From Dermanyssus gallinae (taxonomy: Eukaryota > Arthropoda > Arachnida > Mesostigmata > Dermanyssidae), in assembly GCA_003439945.1 (NCBI GenBank), contig QVRM01005471.1, positions 152,850 to 216,849 on the forward strand: a stretch of DNA of 64,000 bases. Direction: 5' to 3'. Position numbers and translations under genes: made by a program. Below are positions 1 through 9,408 of this stretch, in pieces. Below the pieces are notes generated by a model, which saw nothing but the letters and a program-made list of their open reading frames with translations, had not been told where the DNA came from and did not search any database. Each line of letters starts with the position of its first letter. The first letter of the stretch is position 1.

Positions 1-1923
1 CTGCGGCTTGTTCCCAATCGCGCTTCTAAGTCTGTGAGAGCGGCCGAATCGAGGAGGGTTTTAGCCTGTTTTATAGACCTGTGTTAAGAAGCTGCCAAAG
101 CTATCTTATTTATAAAAATCGCACCAGGTAACCTTAGGCCACCCCACGGAATGGGGAGTAAGCTTGTTGCCGTGCACCCGTGGATGGACTGAGGTTCAGC
201 AACGCCTCTACTGTAGCCAGCATGCTATCGTTGAGTCGTTCAAGAAGTCCTAAAGCCAGTGAACAATCTTCACCTCGAAACAAGTAGGTGAGACGTAGGG
301 CCGAAAACTCGAGGGCAGCCGGAACTCCTTGCGGGAACAGGGGTACGCCCAGCAACTCTAAATCCATGCCGACAGTCTTGCACCCTGGGAGAGCCTTTAG
401 CACTTCAGAGTCCACAGGACCTTCTACAACATGGATCTCACACTTCGCAGGGTTTAGAGCCAGGCCGCTCCGTTCAGCGAACTTGATGATGTCCCTCAGA
501 GCTGCATCGGGGCGCCAGCCAGTACACCGTCGTTTAAGTACCATACGTTTAGCGGGCACTCGAGAGAGTCAACTAACTCTTTGGCAGCTAGGCAGAATAG
601 CGGCGGACCCAGCGGGTCGCCCTGCTGTACTCCAGTCTGCGACTATATGACGTCATGCGGCAAAAGAAGGCAGGATGGCTCCTTATAAGCAAGTTCCACC
701 TGGGGGAACATACTCGGGGCCCAAGCTTTCACCGCACTCAACAAATGGTCCCTTCGAATACTGTTGAAGGCGTTCCTGAAGTCAAGCTTGACCACAAGGG
801 TAGCTTCAAAGCGCGACTCCAAAAAGGACCGAGTCGAATGCACTGCCTCCCGGTATCGTAACCCCAAGCTGATGGTCACCAAGAGCACATGAGATGTCTG
901 CCTTGTTCTCAAGAATGCCAATTTTTGCCGCTAGCCCCCGGATTGCAGATGAGCATGCGATGGGCCTCACGCTGCCATCTTTCTTCTTGAGGGCGAAAAG
1001 TCGGACCCCAAAGATGAGCGGTCGCCATTCAGAGAGCGGCGAGCCCCAGCGGAGAAGATCAACGACTTTGGCCAAAGCGGCCGCAAGGCGGTCGGCGACA
1101 GCTCCTTAAGCGGGGGACAGCAGGTCTTGTAGAAGCCGTGGTCTGATGAAATCAAGGCCCGCGGCTGAACTTTGCGAAAACGTTTTTATGGCAGATCGAG
1201 CATTGTCGGCTGATGTGGTTGATGGCAAGGGCACTTGAGGAGGTCTGGGCCAGGACAGAGGTGACGGCGCGGGCGGGTGCTTATCCAAGAGCAAAACCGT
1301 CTCGCTAGGCTTCTACGCCAGCGTGTCTTCTGAAATTAAGACCCTGGCCGCCGAAGAGACGTCGCCTTCCGAAAGCTTGGTAATGGCTAGCCGGACGGTA
1401 TCAACTGTCCGTTGCCGGGGACGTACGCTTGAAAGAGGGCTACTGCCATCGTCAAACCGTCTTCCATGAGCACAGTCGCGAAGGTTCCTCCGGACAATAA
1501 TCCCGAATGACCGGTCATCCTTCCCACCATCGAGGAGGCGGAGGACAACAGACGCGAAAGAGAAGAGAGAAAGCCAGGCCGAGTCGTCGTTGTTCTCTGA
1601 GACTAAGCACAGGACCTTAGTGAACTCTTCGGCTACTTGCCTACGTACTGACTTTGGCAAAATGCGGACCAACCGCCAGCAGCGAAAGACGTCTTGAATA
1701 ACGCCGATTAATCTATCCGCGGTAAACGGAGAGTTTGAGGGCCGTGACTCATTGTCAATGGCAACTCATAGGCAATCACTCCGCGCTTGGCCGTTTTGCG
1801 CCGACGCAGAATTCTCCGCGTAAACAAATGCCCGCAAGTTGGGCAGGGAGCCCTGTTGGGGTCCGACCGCCCGGGTCGCGGGCTCGGCCCGCAGTAAAGC
1901 CTGTTGTCGCCGTGGTCTGTCAT
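1..1923 (-). pseudogene. ORF2 of RLE element A: reverse transcriptase, broken
   Basis: From high to low coordinates there is a Cys-rich N-terminus (CPTCGHLF near 1840), a segment typical of this family (ILPKSVRRQVAEEF, about 1660-1620), RT motif 0 (AAGLDFIRPRLLQDLL, about 1150), the FALKKKDGSVRPIA motif (about 960-1000), motif A VVKLDFRNAFNSIRRD (about 770-800), motif B GVQQGDPLGPPLF (about 610-650), then WYLNDG in place of the catalytic Y-x-D-D box, GLALNPAKCE, and the LPxxxGGLRL thumb motif near 130. Frames change several times and a TAG interrupts just before motif B. The Asp-to-Asn change in the catalytic box would itself inactivate RT. This is a dead copy. Confidence 0.75.
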
Positions 1924-1939
1924 TGCAAGGCGAGACTTT

Positions 1940-3381
1940 TTAACTTGTCCACCACGGAAGGCAGTCCATCAGAGGTCGCAACGCTTCCTCTAAAGACCTT
2001 AACACCGCAGATAACTCTGGTCTGATTCCCTGTAGAAGATCCGCTAGCCCTGAAAGCGACGAACCGGTGCCGGCGCTTGAGCGGGCCCTACTTGCTCTCG
2101 GGGCCTTTTTCGAGAGGTTGTAGCGACGGGTCCTGCTCGTTGGCAACCTATAGTCGCGCTTCTTCTTTTAAAGGTTCCGTATAGATTTCGGCTTGGGTAG
2201 AACGACCTACGTATCAACCCCAGCTGCTGGCGAAATCCCCCTAAGCACGGTTGCGTAGGTGGGGACCTGTACTGCGCACAACGGACCCTCTTGGGCGGAA
2301 GCCGGAGAACAACGCACAGCTTCGTCGATGACCGCCTCAGGGTAATCTGCTCTGACCTGCTGGAGCATGCGACCCTGCGACATAATTTGCTTTTCTCACG
2401 CAAGTTAGCCAGCCACGGGCAAAGAGCGGATCCCGCCCGGTGAGGTCCCTGGCAATTCACGCACTTTGGAACGTTACGACAGGACTCGGCGGTATGATCC
2501 GGGCCTTCACAGTTCTTGCAAAGCTTTTTTCCAGACACTTGCCAGCGAATGTCCAGGTTTCAGGCATTTGAAGCAGATCCTTGCTTGGCTCGGCTCCGAG
2601 ATCTGTGGCCGAGAAAGACGGACGCGGGGGGCTGGCGAGAGATGGTAAGGATTACCTTTGTCAGCGGCACCCTTCTGCCTGCAGACGAACGATATAGCCG
2701 ACGCGCTTGGGTAACTCCGTGTTCCGCCAGTTTGCCGGCAATTTCGCCTTCGGTAAAAACTGGGCTGACCCTCCTCAATGCTGGCGGTAAATGAGGTGAC
2801 GGCCGGGCAAGCAGCCGATACGGGGCACCCTCCTAGGCCTGACGAAGTAGCGTATTAACACTCTCTAAGCCTTTTACCCAGACCGCAATTGACTGAGTAT
2901 CACAAGAAATTTTACAGCCTGGTAACACGGCGTAGATCTCTTTGAAGGTTGTAAGCATTGAACCTTCAGAAGATGACATAGCGTCCGACTCGACGGTTGG
3001 TTGTCTTCGAAAGGTTACCTTGAACAAGTTAATTGTCCCGGCTTTGATGTCACACCGAAGCTTATCGTATAGCTGTCGTTGCTCGCGTGAAATAGTGGCC
3101 TTCTCCGTAAGCGAAACCACTTTTGTGAAACCTTCGGAGTCCACTACACCGAGTGCTCTGCTTATTGTTTCTTCGATACCAGATTGCCTGCGCCGCTTGC
3201 AGCCAACGCGATCATGTGGTAACACATTACTGCCATCGTCGTTGCCAGTAGCAGTGTATTCCATCTCACCGTCGGGCATGGGCGATGCAGGCGCCTCTGC
3301 CGGATCGCCAGCTGCCGTCGTATTATTCTCAACACACGCAGTGACCGCCCTCAGCCGTGATACATAATATATATCCAACAT
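1940..3381 (-). pseudogene. ORF1 (gag-like, CCHC) of RLE element A, broken
   Basis: The N-terminal part (3381-2833) is a 182-residue open frame, acidic and low-complexity at first, then a folded-looking region. A middle part (2778-2560) reads RVSPVFTEGEIAGKL..HGV, and a basic part (2538-2044) starts with two zinc knuckles, CKNCEGPDHTAESC and CVNCQGPHRAGSALC. A helical tail with LLQGIRPELSAVLRSLEE follows at about 2060-1990. Zinc-knuckle ORF1 proteins are the nucleic-acid-binding partners of many APE-type non-LTR elements. Here one sits directly upstream of an RLE-type ORF2 on the same strand. The middle part aligns by eye with ORF1 of the copy at 11.66-12.58 kb. Frameshifts separate the segments. 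Confidence 0.65.
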
Positions 3382-3687
3382 GCTAGAGGTACCGAGAAAA
3401 ATTTATATAAGTGCGTTTTATTAATAACATGTGCGATGGCCGTAACTTCATTTGTTTTCCGTAAGACTCATGCTCGTGTACGGTTTTGCACTGAATGTTC
3501 GCGTTAGTATTAAGAAAAGTCATACAAAACGGATGTTAAAAATTTCAACCGTCACTAATACGACAACGCGTCAGTAGAAGAATACTCTTCCAACGTTTGT
3601 AGCGACAAAACGAACGTTGTATGTTCCCTTGGAGAGTAGCCCGCCAAGGCCATGGAAACTTAATGTTAACAGAATTGTTTTTTTTTC

Positions 3688-3689
<2 letters not shown>
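3382..3689. other. Unassigned spacer
   Basis: A+T-rich sequence upstream of element A, possibly its 5' UTR. I see no coding signal or known repeat. Confidence 0.4.

Positions 3690-3720
<31 letters not shown>
3690..3720. repeat. (TA)n microsatellite
   Basis: About 31 bp of uninterrupted TA dinucleotides. Confidence 0.95.
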
Positions 3721-3721
<1 letters not shown>

Positions 3722-3889
3722 TTTCTAGCTGTATAACATATACTGGTTCTTTGGAACGTAGCGTTTCATAGCGTCCTAGAAATCAACAACCTACCCTATG
3801 GCGTAGGCACTTTTGTTTTCGCCGACGACTAAGTTCTTGTGGTAAGCCTGTCCAGAGAAGCTCTGAAAGAGGCGGCCAGCGCGGCGCTG

Positions 3890-3914
3890 ATATATATATA
3901 TATATATATATATA
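3890..3914. repeat. (TA)n microsatellite at 5' edge of an R1 fragment
   Basis: About 25 bp of TA repeat. It forms the left boundary of the R1-clade fragment that follows. Confidence 0.9.
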
Positions 3915-3919
3915 CCTAT

Positions 3920-4760
3920 TATGCAAATAGCTCTGCACATGGCGAGAGTGCGACTCCATCCATAATCTGGATGGAGTCGCAGTATCTCAGACTCGCGTTA
4001 GAGAAGACTAAATCAATTTATCTCACTGGCAGGAAGAGAACAGGTTAGAGGAAGCTTCATCACCGCAGCTGCCTACTCGACTGAGAACAAGCGAAGAATA
4101 TTACCTTGGGATAATCCTGGATACGGGTCTCACAGGATTAGGTTACCTGCGCTATGTATAAAAGAGGTCAAGCACCTGAAACCTCGAAAGCTCGCTAGAC
4201 TGATGCCCAGAGAGAGAGAGAGGAGCGCCGGAAGCCAAGAGAAGGCTCCTACTAAATATTTTTCTGGGCTGTGAGGCCAAGCAAAACGGGGGCACAGAAC
4301 CCAGATGAATTACTTGAGCGTGCAGGTCTCAGAGGCTCAACCACGGTGCCTAGAAGGATGATTGGTAGCGGACGGAGCGCTGGCAAGAAACCATGGAACT
4401 CCTGCCAGATCTTAGAGCCTGGTACGGCTGCAGCCACATTGTGCTCTTTTATTACATTACCCAGCTGTTCACTGGCAGTTCCAGTCATGCATGGTAAGAA
4501 TCCGGATGACAGTTCCAGGGCTCTACAATTGATGGTGTGCTCCACATGGTCTGATTCCCTCGAGAGACAGTGGGCACGTGCGAACTCTGTCTCTCGAGGG
4601 AATCAGACCATGTGGAGCACACCATCAATTGTAGAGCCCTGGAACGAGCCAGGGCTGCTGCCACGTCAACAGTGCGCGATCTCGTTCTGAGGGAGGTGGT
4701 GACACACATGGTGACCTCGCAATAGAAGCGGAGGGAAGGACAACACGTGATTCCACACTT
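3920..4760 (+). mobile_element. R1-clade non-LTR retrotransposon, 3' fragment
   Basis: Conceptual translation in shifting frames gives LALEKTKSIYLTGRKR (RT thumb, about 3990-4040), YLGIILDTGLTGLGYL (about 4105-4150), a W/LTxxLTG segment (about 4410-4480), and a C-terminal zinc knuckle CELCLSRESDHVEHTINC (about 4575-4635) followed by ALERARAA. These are the usual C-terminal landmarks of R1-type ORF2. No intact frame remains. A perfect inverted duplication disrupts the zinc-knuckle region. Confidence 0.65.
4512..4645. repeat. Perfect 59-bp inverted repeat (hairpin) inside R1 fragment
   Basis: Left arm 4512-4570 and right arm 4587-4645 are exact reverse complements with a 16-bp spacer. The right arm encodes the zinc knuckle of the R1 ORF2; the left arm is the same sequence in reverse. 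Confidence 0.95.
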
Positions 4761-6905
4761 GAGGCTGAAAAGAATCCTTCAACGGAACTGGAGGTAGTAA
4801 AGTGTATATACTATGTCTTTATAGGATAGCTATAATATACACGACCAAAATGTTTACAGGCGATACATTCCATTTTTAACTCCTTCAAATCGTGGAGAAT
4901 TCCTGGTGAATAAGATTTCTGCTTAGTCAGATCCATTCTCTTAGCATCTTAAGCACATAACTAAATACCTAATACGATATAAAGAAACGTTATTTGTTTA
5001 GACGCGTAAAGCTACATTTGGGATGTGATGTCTCCAATAAAACGAGTTTTGTTTTGTGATGCCAGAAATAACCGCCTAGGGTGTCACTTTGCTTGAACTT
5101 AGCTACGCACAACGTTCTGTAGCTTGTCAACTAAATACGAAACGACTGTTCGTTTGCCAATTGCAGGGACTCACGGGCAACCTGCATCTGGAGTACCTGG
5201 TACGGGCACAACTAAACTATAACTCATCAAGAAGGACTTTTCCTTGTAATTAACGTATTGCAAAATGGCTGGCTTACTGTTTTTAGTGCTCTCGGAGTGC
5301 ATTGCCTGCATGTCAGGGCCTACACGGCTGCTTTACGTTTACAACTGACCACAGCTGCCTGACGCGCACAAAAATCGGCTTGCCCGAAATTACAAAAATT
5401 GATACGTAGATCAATGGCAGGCCGTTCAATTCTCGGCTGAGAGTGAGGTGTCTTCCTGGGTACGGATTCGATTTACGGAGAATTGTCTACCGGCAACGAG
5501 AACAGTGGTTCGCGCAATCTCGCATTTGGAGTTTATTAGTTACGGCTTTAGTTCAGGCATGTTGTAGGTGCAGTAGTTCTCTTAAGCGGGAGAACCCACC
5601 TTGTAGAAATCCTTCATCCGTCAACAGTTCTCTTAAAAATCGAGATTTCACTTTCCAATGGCACGTTGATAATATTCTGTCACCGCACGTGACACATACC
5701 GTATACAAGAGCTGTTTGTGATACAGAAGTCATGCAAGACAATGCTAGGCATTTAACGTGGCTTAATGAAGCGGCTGATTGCTTTTTGAACCTGAAGCTT
5801 ATTGAAAATGTGCCGGAGAAGCTGAACTAGCCATTGCAGCTACAACTCTAGCTTGAACAACACTTTCAAAGCCGGTAAATGCTATGCGGAAGGAATGAAA
5901 AAGATTCTACAGCAAACAATGGCTGGGCTATTTATTTAGATCAATCTAAAATTGCATGGCGGCCCTTAGAGGAGCAAGCATAGTGATATGCACTTGTCAA
6001 TTAAATATGTTTACAGAATAAACCGTGCAACCAAATATTTGTTTTAGACCAGATTGTAGGGCTTCAGTAATCGCACAGCTGACTATTAAAACTTCTTCAT
6101 CATTCTTCGCACAGCCTAGGTAAGATTTGAGAAACAAGTTGTTTTGAATCGCCAACTACCTCTGCAGCAGTATACGTATCGGAGTTTAAAGGACTATTTT
6201 GCAAGTACGTCCTACAAAGACATCAATTTTTTAAGGGTTAGCATTTCGATTTGTGTTTATTGAAACTGGAGTTTCTGCAATGGATCGACGAATATATTTC
6301 TGTGTTGATCTAGTGCGAAGATTGGTGTCGTCATTACCCATATCTGCAGAGTTTCGTGGTAGACTAACTAATCAAATCGCTGCTGTTGCACGCGTCTAAT
6401 TCCTATAGGGCTACAATCATGAAAGATATATGAAAACACGATTTTGCTTAATTGTTCCCAAGTGACCGACAAAACGTTTATACTAGACCCCGGAGAATCT
6501 CCTTGGAGACCATACCAGATAGCCCACTGAGAAACTCGTCGGATTTTAGTACACGTAGTTTAGTTTAAATAGAAACTTGATCTAATGCTGCCTATAGCGA
6601 TTTTACGACAATTGGCCAATTTTGATACTACCAAGTAGCATCTTGAGAGGAAGTATTATGAGGTAACGTTCCATGATCTTTTCTCACTCAGCTTGTAGGG
6701 CCATATACACAACGCACAAATCTTTATTCACGATCTATACTAAAGTTTCGGCAAGGCGCAAGCTAAATATTTTCGCATATGTTTTATTCGAATGTCGCAA
6801 AGGTCTTATCATAACACGACTGAAGAGACCGACACGACAACCGCACATTATTATCATGTAGGAAAAAGTGGCGTGGGTAAATCACAATCGTTCGCTGGCA
6901 CCTAC
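4761..6905. other. Unassigned: part of protease gene 2 intron 3 or beyond
   Basis: More than 2 kb without a coding region I can support. Short frames exist (for example 5443-5721 plus) but match no family I recognise. Around 5290-5380 a TDH-containing run faintly recalls a Ty3/gypsy RNase H; see the rejected list. Confidence 0.5.
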
Positions 6906-7028
6906 CTTAAAGTCAGCGGTAAATTTGGGAAACACCGACTGGATCTCAACAACAAACTGCTCTGTCGCGTTGTACTGGAGGCAGACGACCTCGGGAACAA
7001 GCGTTTCATCATTTGGAATCCACACAAT
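6906..7028 (-). CDS. Exon 3 of 26-29 kDa-type cysteine protease gene 2
   Basis: A 123-nt exon (41 codons, phase 0 at both ends). The acceptor AG lies at 7029-7030 and the donor GTAGGT at 6905-6900. The peptide contains VVCLQYNATEQFVVEIQSVF. This corresponds to the CLQVNGT..NIQSV segment that I know from the N-terminal domain of arthropod 26-29 kDa proteinases, secreted or lysosomal papain-like enzymes with a long non-catalytic N-terminal region. It follows exon 2 in order, strand and phase. No stop or frameshift is present, so the exon looks functional. The next exon was not found between 1 and 6.9 kb, so the gene probably continues past the window edge after another long intron. Confidence 0.8.
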
Positions 7029-7520
7029 CTCCAAGCGCGTCATTCACATCAAAAGCAAGCAAATCAAATCAAACGTTAGAAAATGCTAGTAGTAATTGTA
7101 TTGCACAATAGTATTGCGGCCCGTTGCGTAACAGCTGCACACCACACATGGTATGTGTTGACCTACGTACAGCTGTATATTCCTTAGCTGATGCTCTTGT
7201 AGCAAGTTATTTCGCAATCATTTGTTATAGCTTAGATTATGTTTCACGAGATTGCTTATTGAATTCTTGTGTGTATATATATTTAAATAAATACGAAGCG
7301 ATGCCTAGCAGTTACCGTTCCCTGGGGGTGGGGGGAAGCATTAAAAAAAACATTCTTTGTGGTGAACATTCTTTGTGGTGTGAACAAGGTTACCCCCTCC
7401 TCCGGCAGCACTACTGCTACAGGTAGTTGCAAAGGATTATTTGCTAAATGCACTAGCAATGCTCCATTGGCCAAGCAGAAGGGAAGCTGCTCTAGAAGTT
7501 CTCTAGTCGTAGCCAAATAC
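7029..7520 (-). other. Intron 2 of protease gene 2
   Basis: A 492-bp interval between exons 2 and 3 with donor GTATTT (7520-7515) and acceptor TTGGAG (ending 7029). A+T-rich; I see no inserted element. Confidence 0.75.
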
Positions 7521-7723
7521 CTTAAATTCGGCGCCCTCCTTCGGAGTAAATTTTTCCGCTTTCTTAAATTGAAACGTTTTCGTGATTCCATTGTAGTAGT
7601 CAATTCGAGACCTCCCCGCGTATTTATCGTAGAAAGCGCTAAACGGCTCCACAATACCGGTGTCGGGCATTACGATGTATCCATAAGCGCTGTACGAGTC
7701 GCCGAAGTCTGGCAGCTTTTTAT
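7521..7723 (-). CDS. Exon 2 of 26-29 kDa-type cysteine protease gene 2
   Basis: A 203-nt exon with acceptor TTGCAG (ending at 7724) and donor GTATTT. It opens with two bases that complete a GAT codon from exon 1 and ends in phase 0. The peptide includes DFGDSYSAYGYIV, EPFSAFYDKYAG and SRIDYYNGITKTFQF. The xxEPFxAxYD...SRIDYYxGxxKT pattern is diagnostic for the N-terminal domain of 26-29 kDa proteinases (related to counting-factor-associated proteins). The frame is intact. A SINE lies about 50 bp upstream of the acceptor. The same interval read on the plus strand gives a 131-residue frame that is only a shadow. Confidence 0.88.
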
Positions 7724-7774
7724 CTGCAACGGCATTACAAACAAGATGAAGTAATGGGTGAATGGTTTGCGATC

Positions 7775-7985
7775 TTTGTATGTGTAAATAAACGTTTCGG
7801 GCTGACCCTCAACCAAGAGCTAACGTCGACGGGACTGCTTCATTCGCATTGCTTCATAGACGGACATACCTCATAAATATAAATGTGTAACAGTGGGACT
7901 CGAACCCGTATCGCACCTATCTAGTGTCTTCGCCGGTCGCAATGCGCACGCAAATGCACCCACCACGCCACCGGGCTCGATCTCT
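7775..7985 (-). mobile_element. tRNA-derived SINE in intron 1 of protease gene 2
   Basis: On the minus strand the unit begins near 7985 with an A-box-like TGGCGTGGTGG (7970-7960). It has an exact pol III B box GGTTCGAGTCC (7906-7896) and then a non-tRNA body containing CCCGAAACGTTTATTTACAC (about 7801-7782). Promoter boxes followed by a unique tail are the standard layout of a tRNA-derived SINE. It is not a functional tRNA: the A-B spacing is about 55 bp and no acceptor stem is evident. Confidence 0.6.
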
Positions 7986-8734
7986 GGTGTAAGCGCAACT
8001 TGCTGGCCTGATGCCGCCAACAGGGCACGAAATTAGGTAAACGCCGAAATCCTTCTTGTGATACTCTGTTGTCGGAAAGTTCTCTGAAACTCTCTGAACT
8101 ATATATACATATTTCTCGCCTTCTTGAGGCCTTCGCGTGGTCATCATTACTATTAGAACATTGCGTATTATTTTTGGGGCATCGCCCGACCTCCTATCGA
8201 ATATAAATCTTGAAGGCACTACTGGCCCTGTGCAGGCAGTCGTCTAAGAGTTTCGCTTTTTTGGACAGGTGGTTCACGTCGTCAATAATGGGCGCTCTTT
8301 TTCTTTCGAGATCTACTCACAAAATACCGAAAGAAAAGCTACTATGCTGGATGCAAAGATCACTCCTATTTACGCCTAGTCTGCATGGTGAACTATAGAA
8401 ATAGCAATTTTGAATTAAAGTTTACAACAAACTTTAAACATTAAAGGTGCCAGATCATCTCCTAGACTAAACAATTGTATATATATATATTTGTTTGTAA
8501 TTTATTTTATTCAAGCTTATTTCGGGAATTAAAAGCCAGCTGAAAACAATACACTGCCTGTGTCTGTGCAGATGCGTTTTCTATACGCTGCAACAACAGT
8601 TTCTGTAGCGATCCGTCCATCTCATCAATGCCTTATGACCGACGCAAATCGATACCAAGGCAACAACACTATTACGGATCAAGTAAGCGTTTATTAGGGT
8701 CATTTATCTGCTGCATCACTCAAGAAGATCCACG
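7986..8734. other. Unassigned intron sequence (gene 2 intron 1)
   Basis: No supported gene. It contains a short (TA)n at about 8478-8491. Open frames here lack recognisable motifs. Confidence 0.5.
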
Positions 8735-8739
8735 CAATT

Positions 8740-8826
8740 CGGGCATCCGTTATTGTATATCGCCTGCTACTTCTCGGAAAAGACATCGAGCCGAACTCGG
8801 GTTCTGAATGTGTCACTTGCCAAGGT
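8740..8826 (+). other. Degenerate 2A-like translation-recoding motif
   Basis: The frame reads YRLLLLGKDIEPNSGSECVT. 2A sequences end in D-x-E-x-N-P-G-P. Here D-I-E-P-N-S-G-S keeps D, E, N and G, but the key prolines are replaced by Ser. The hydrophobic Leu run before it and the C-x2-C after it also fit the 2A-led N-termini known in CR1/L2-type retrotransposons. Confidence 0.5.
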
Positions 8827-9408
8827 AAGTCTCAAAGCGTCTCCAATAGAATCTGGAATGGAGGGTGTTTGAAGTAAGTGCACCCTGCAGAGACCATTGA
8901 CGGTTCTGAGGAATAGTTCCGAGAAATCTGTATCGAGCACTACTACCCATCGAAACAAGCAGGGAACAATATAAGCACAATTGCTGGTTCGACCAACCAT
9001 GCCGAATGATGTGTGTTACGTACCTATCGCTTATTACTAATTGACAACAATTAGATCGGGGGTGAATCGCGAGGACCTGAGGTAGCCAAGCGAAGGTGGT
9101 ACGTACTGGGGTTTGGGTTTCTCCCCGAAGACGAGATATCCCGCGGCTACCTTATAGAGTGGCAACTAACCACTCCCGTTAACTGCTGGTTTACGAGTGA
9201 CTATTCGGTCCGATCTCAGTTAGCATTACGAACCACGCCGCACCTTTTGCTTGTCCCTCTCACCTCTTGACCTAGTTTATTCATCGTATTAGTTTCACTC
9301 TTGTTCTCTACACAGATTCGTGTTTCTTGTTGGTGCGCGTGGTGTCGTCGTATTCTGACCTGAGGTCGTTGACCTGTAGCATATTGATCAAATCAAAATG
9401 GCGACAAG

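Larger units (their letters stand above)
1..3381 (-). mobile_element. RLE-type non-LTR retrotransposon, copy A (two ORFs, 3' end outside window)
   Basis: Minus-strand element read from about 3381 down to the window edge. It has an upstream gag-like ORF1 with CCHC knuckles and a downstream ORF2 with the motif order of restriction-like-endonuclease elements of the R2/R4/Dong kind. The endonuclease itself would lie below position 1 and is not seen. The family assignment rests on motif-by-motif similarity to the copy at 11.6-15.4 kb, where the RLE motif is present. Both ORFs are broken. I cannot decide between the R4, Dong, HERO and NeSL groups from sequence alone. Confidence 0.75.

Noticed and set aside
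5230..5440. Possible Ty3/gypsy RNase H remnant (TFTTDHSCL run)
   Set aside because: Only one short motif, and neighbouring frames do not give the expected RNase H or integrase motifs.
7896..7970. Functional tRNA gene on the minus strand
   Set aside because: The B box is exact, but A-B spacing and missing acceptor pairing fit a SINE head instead.
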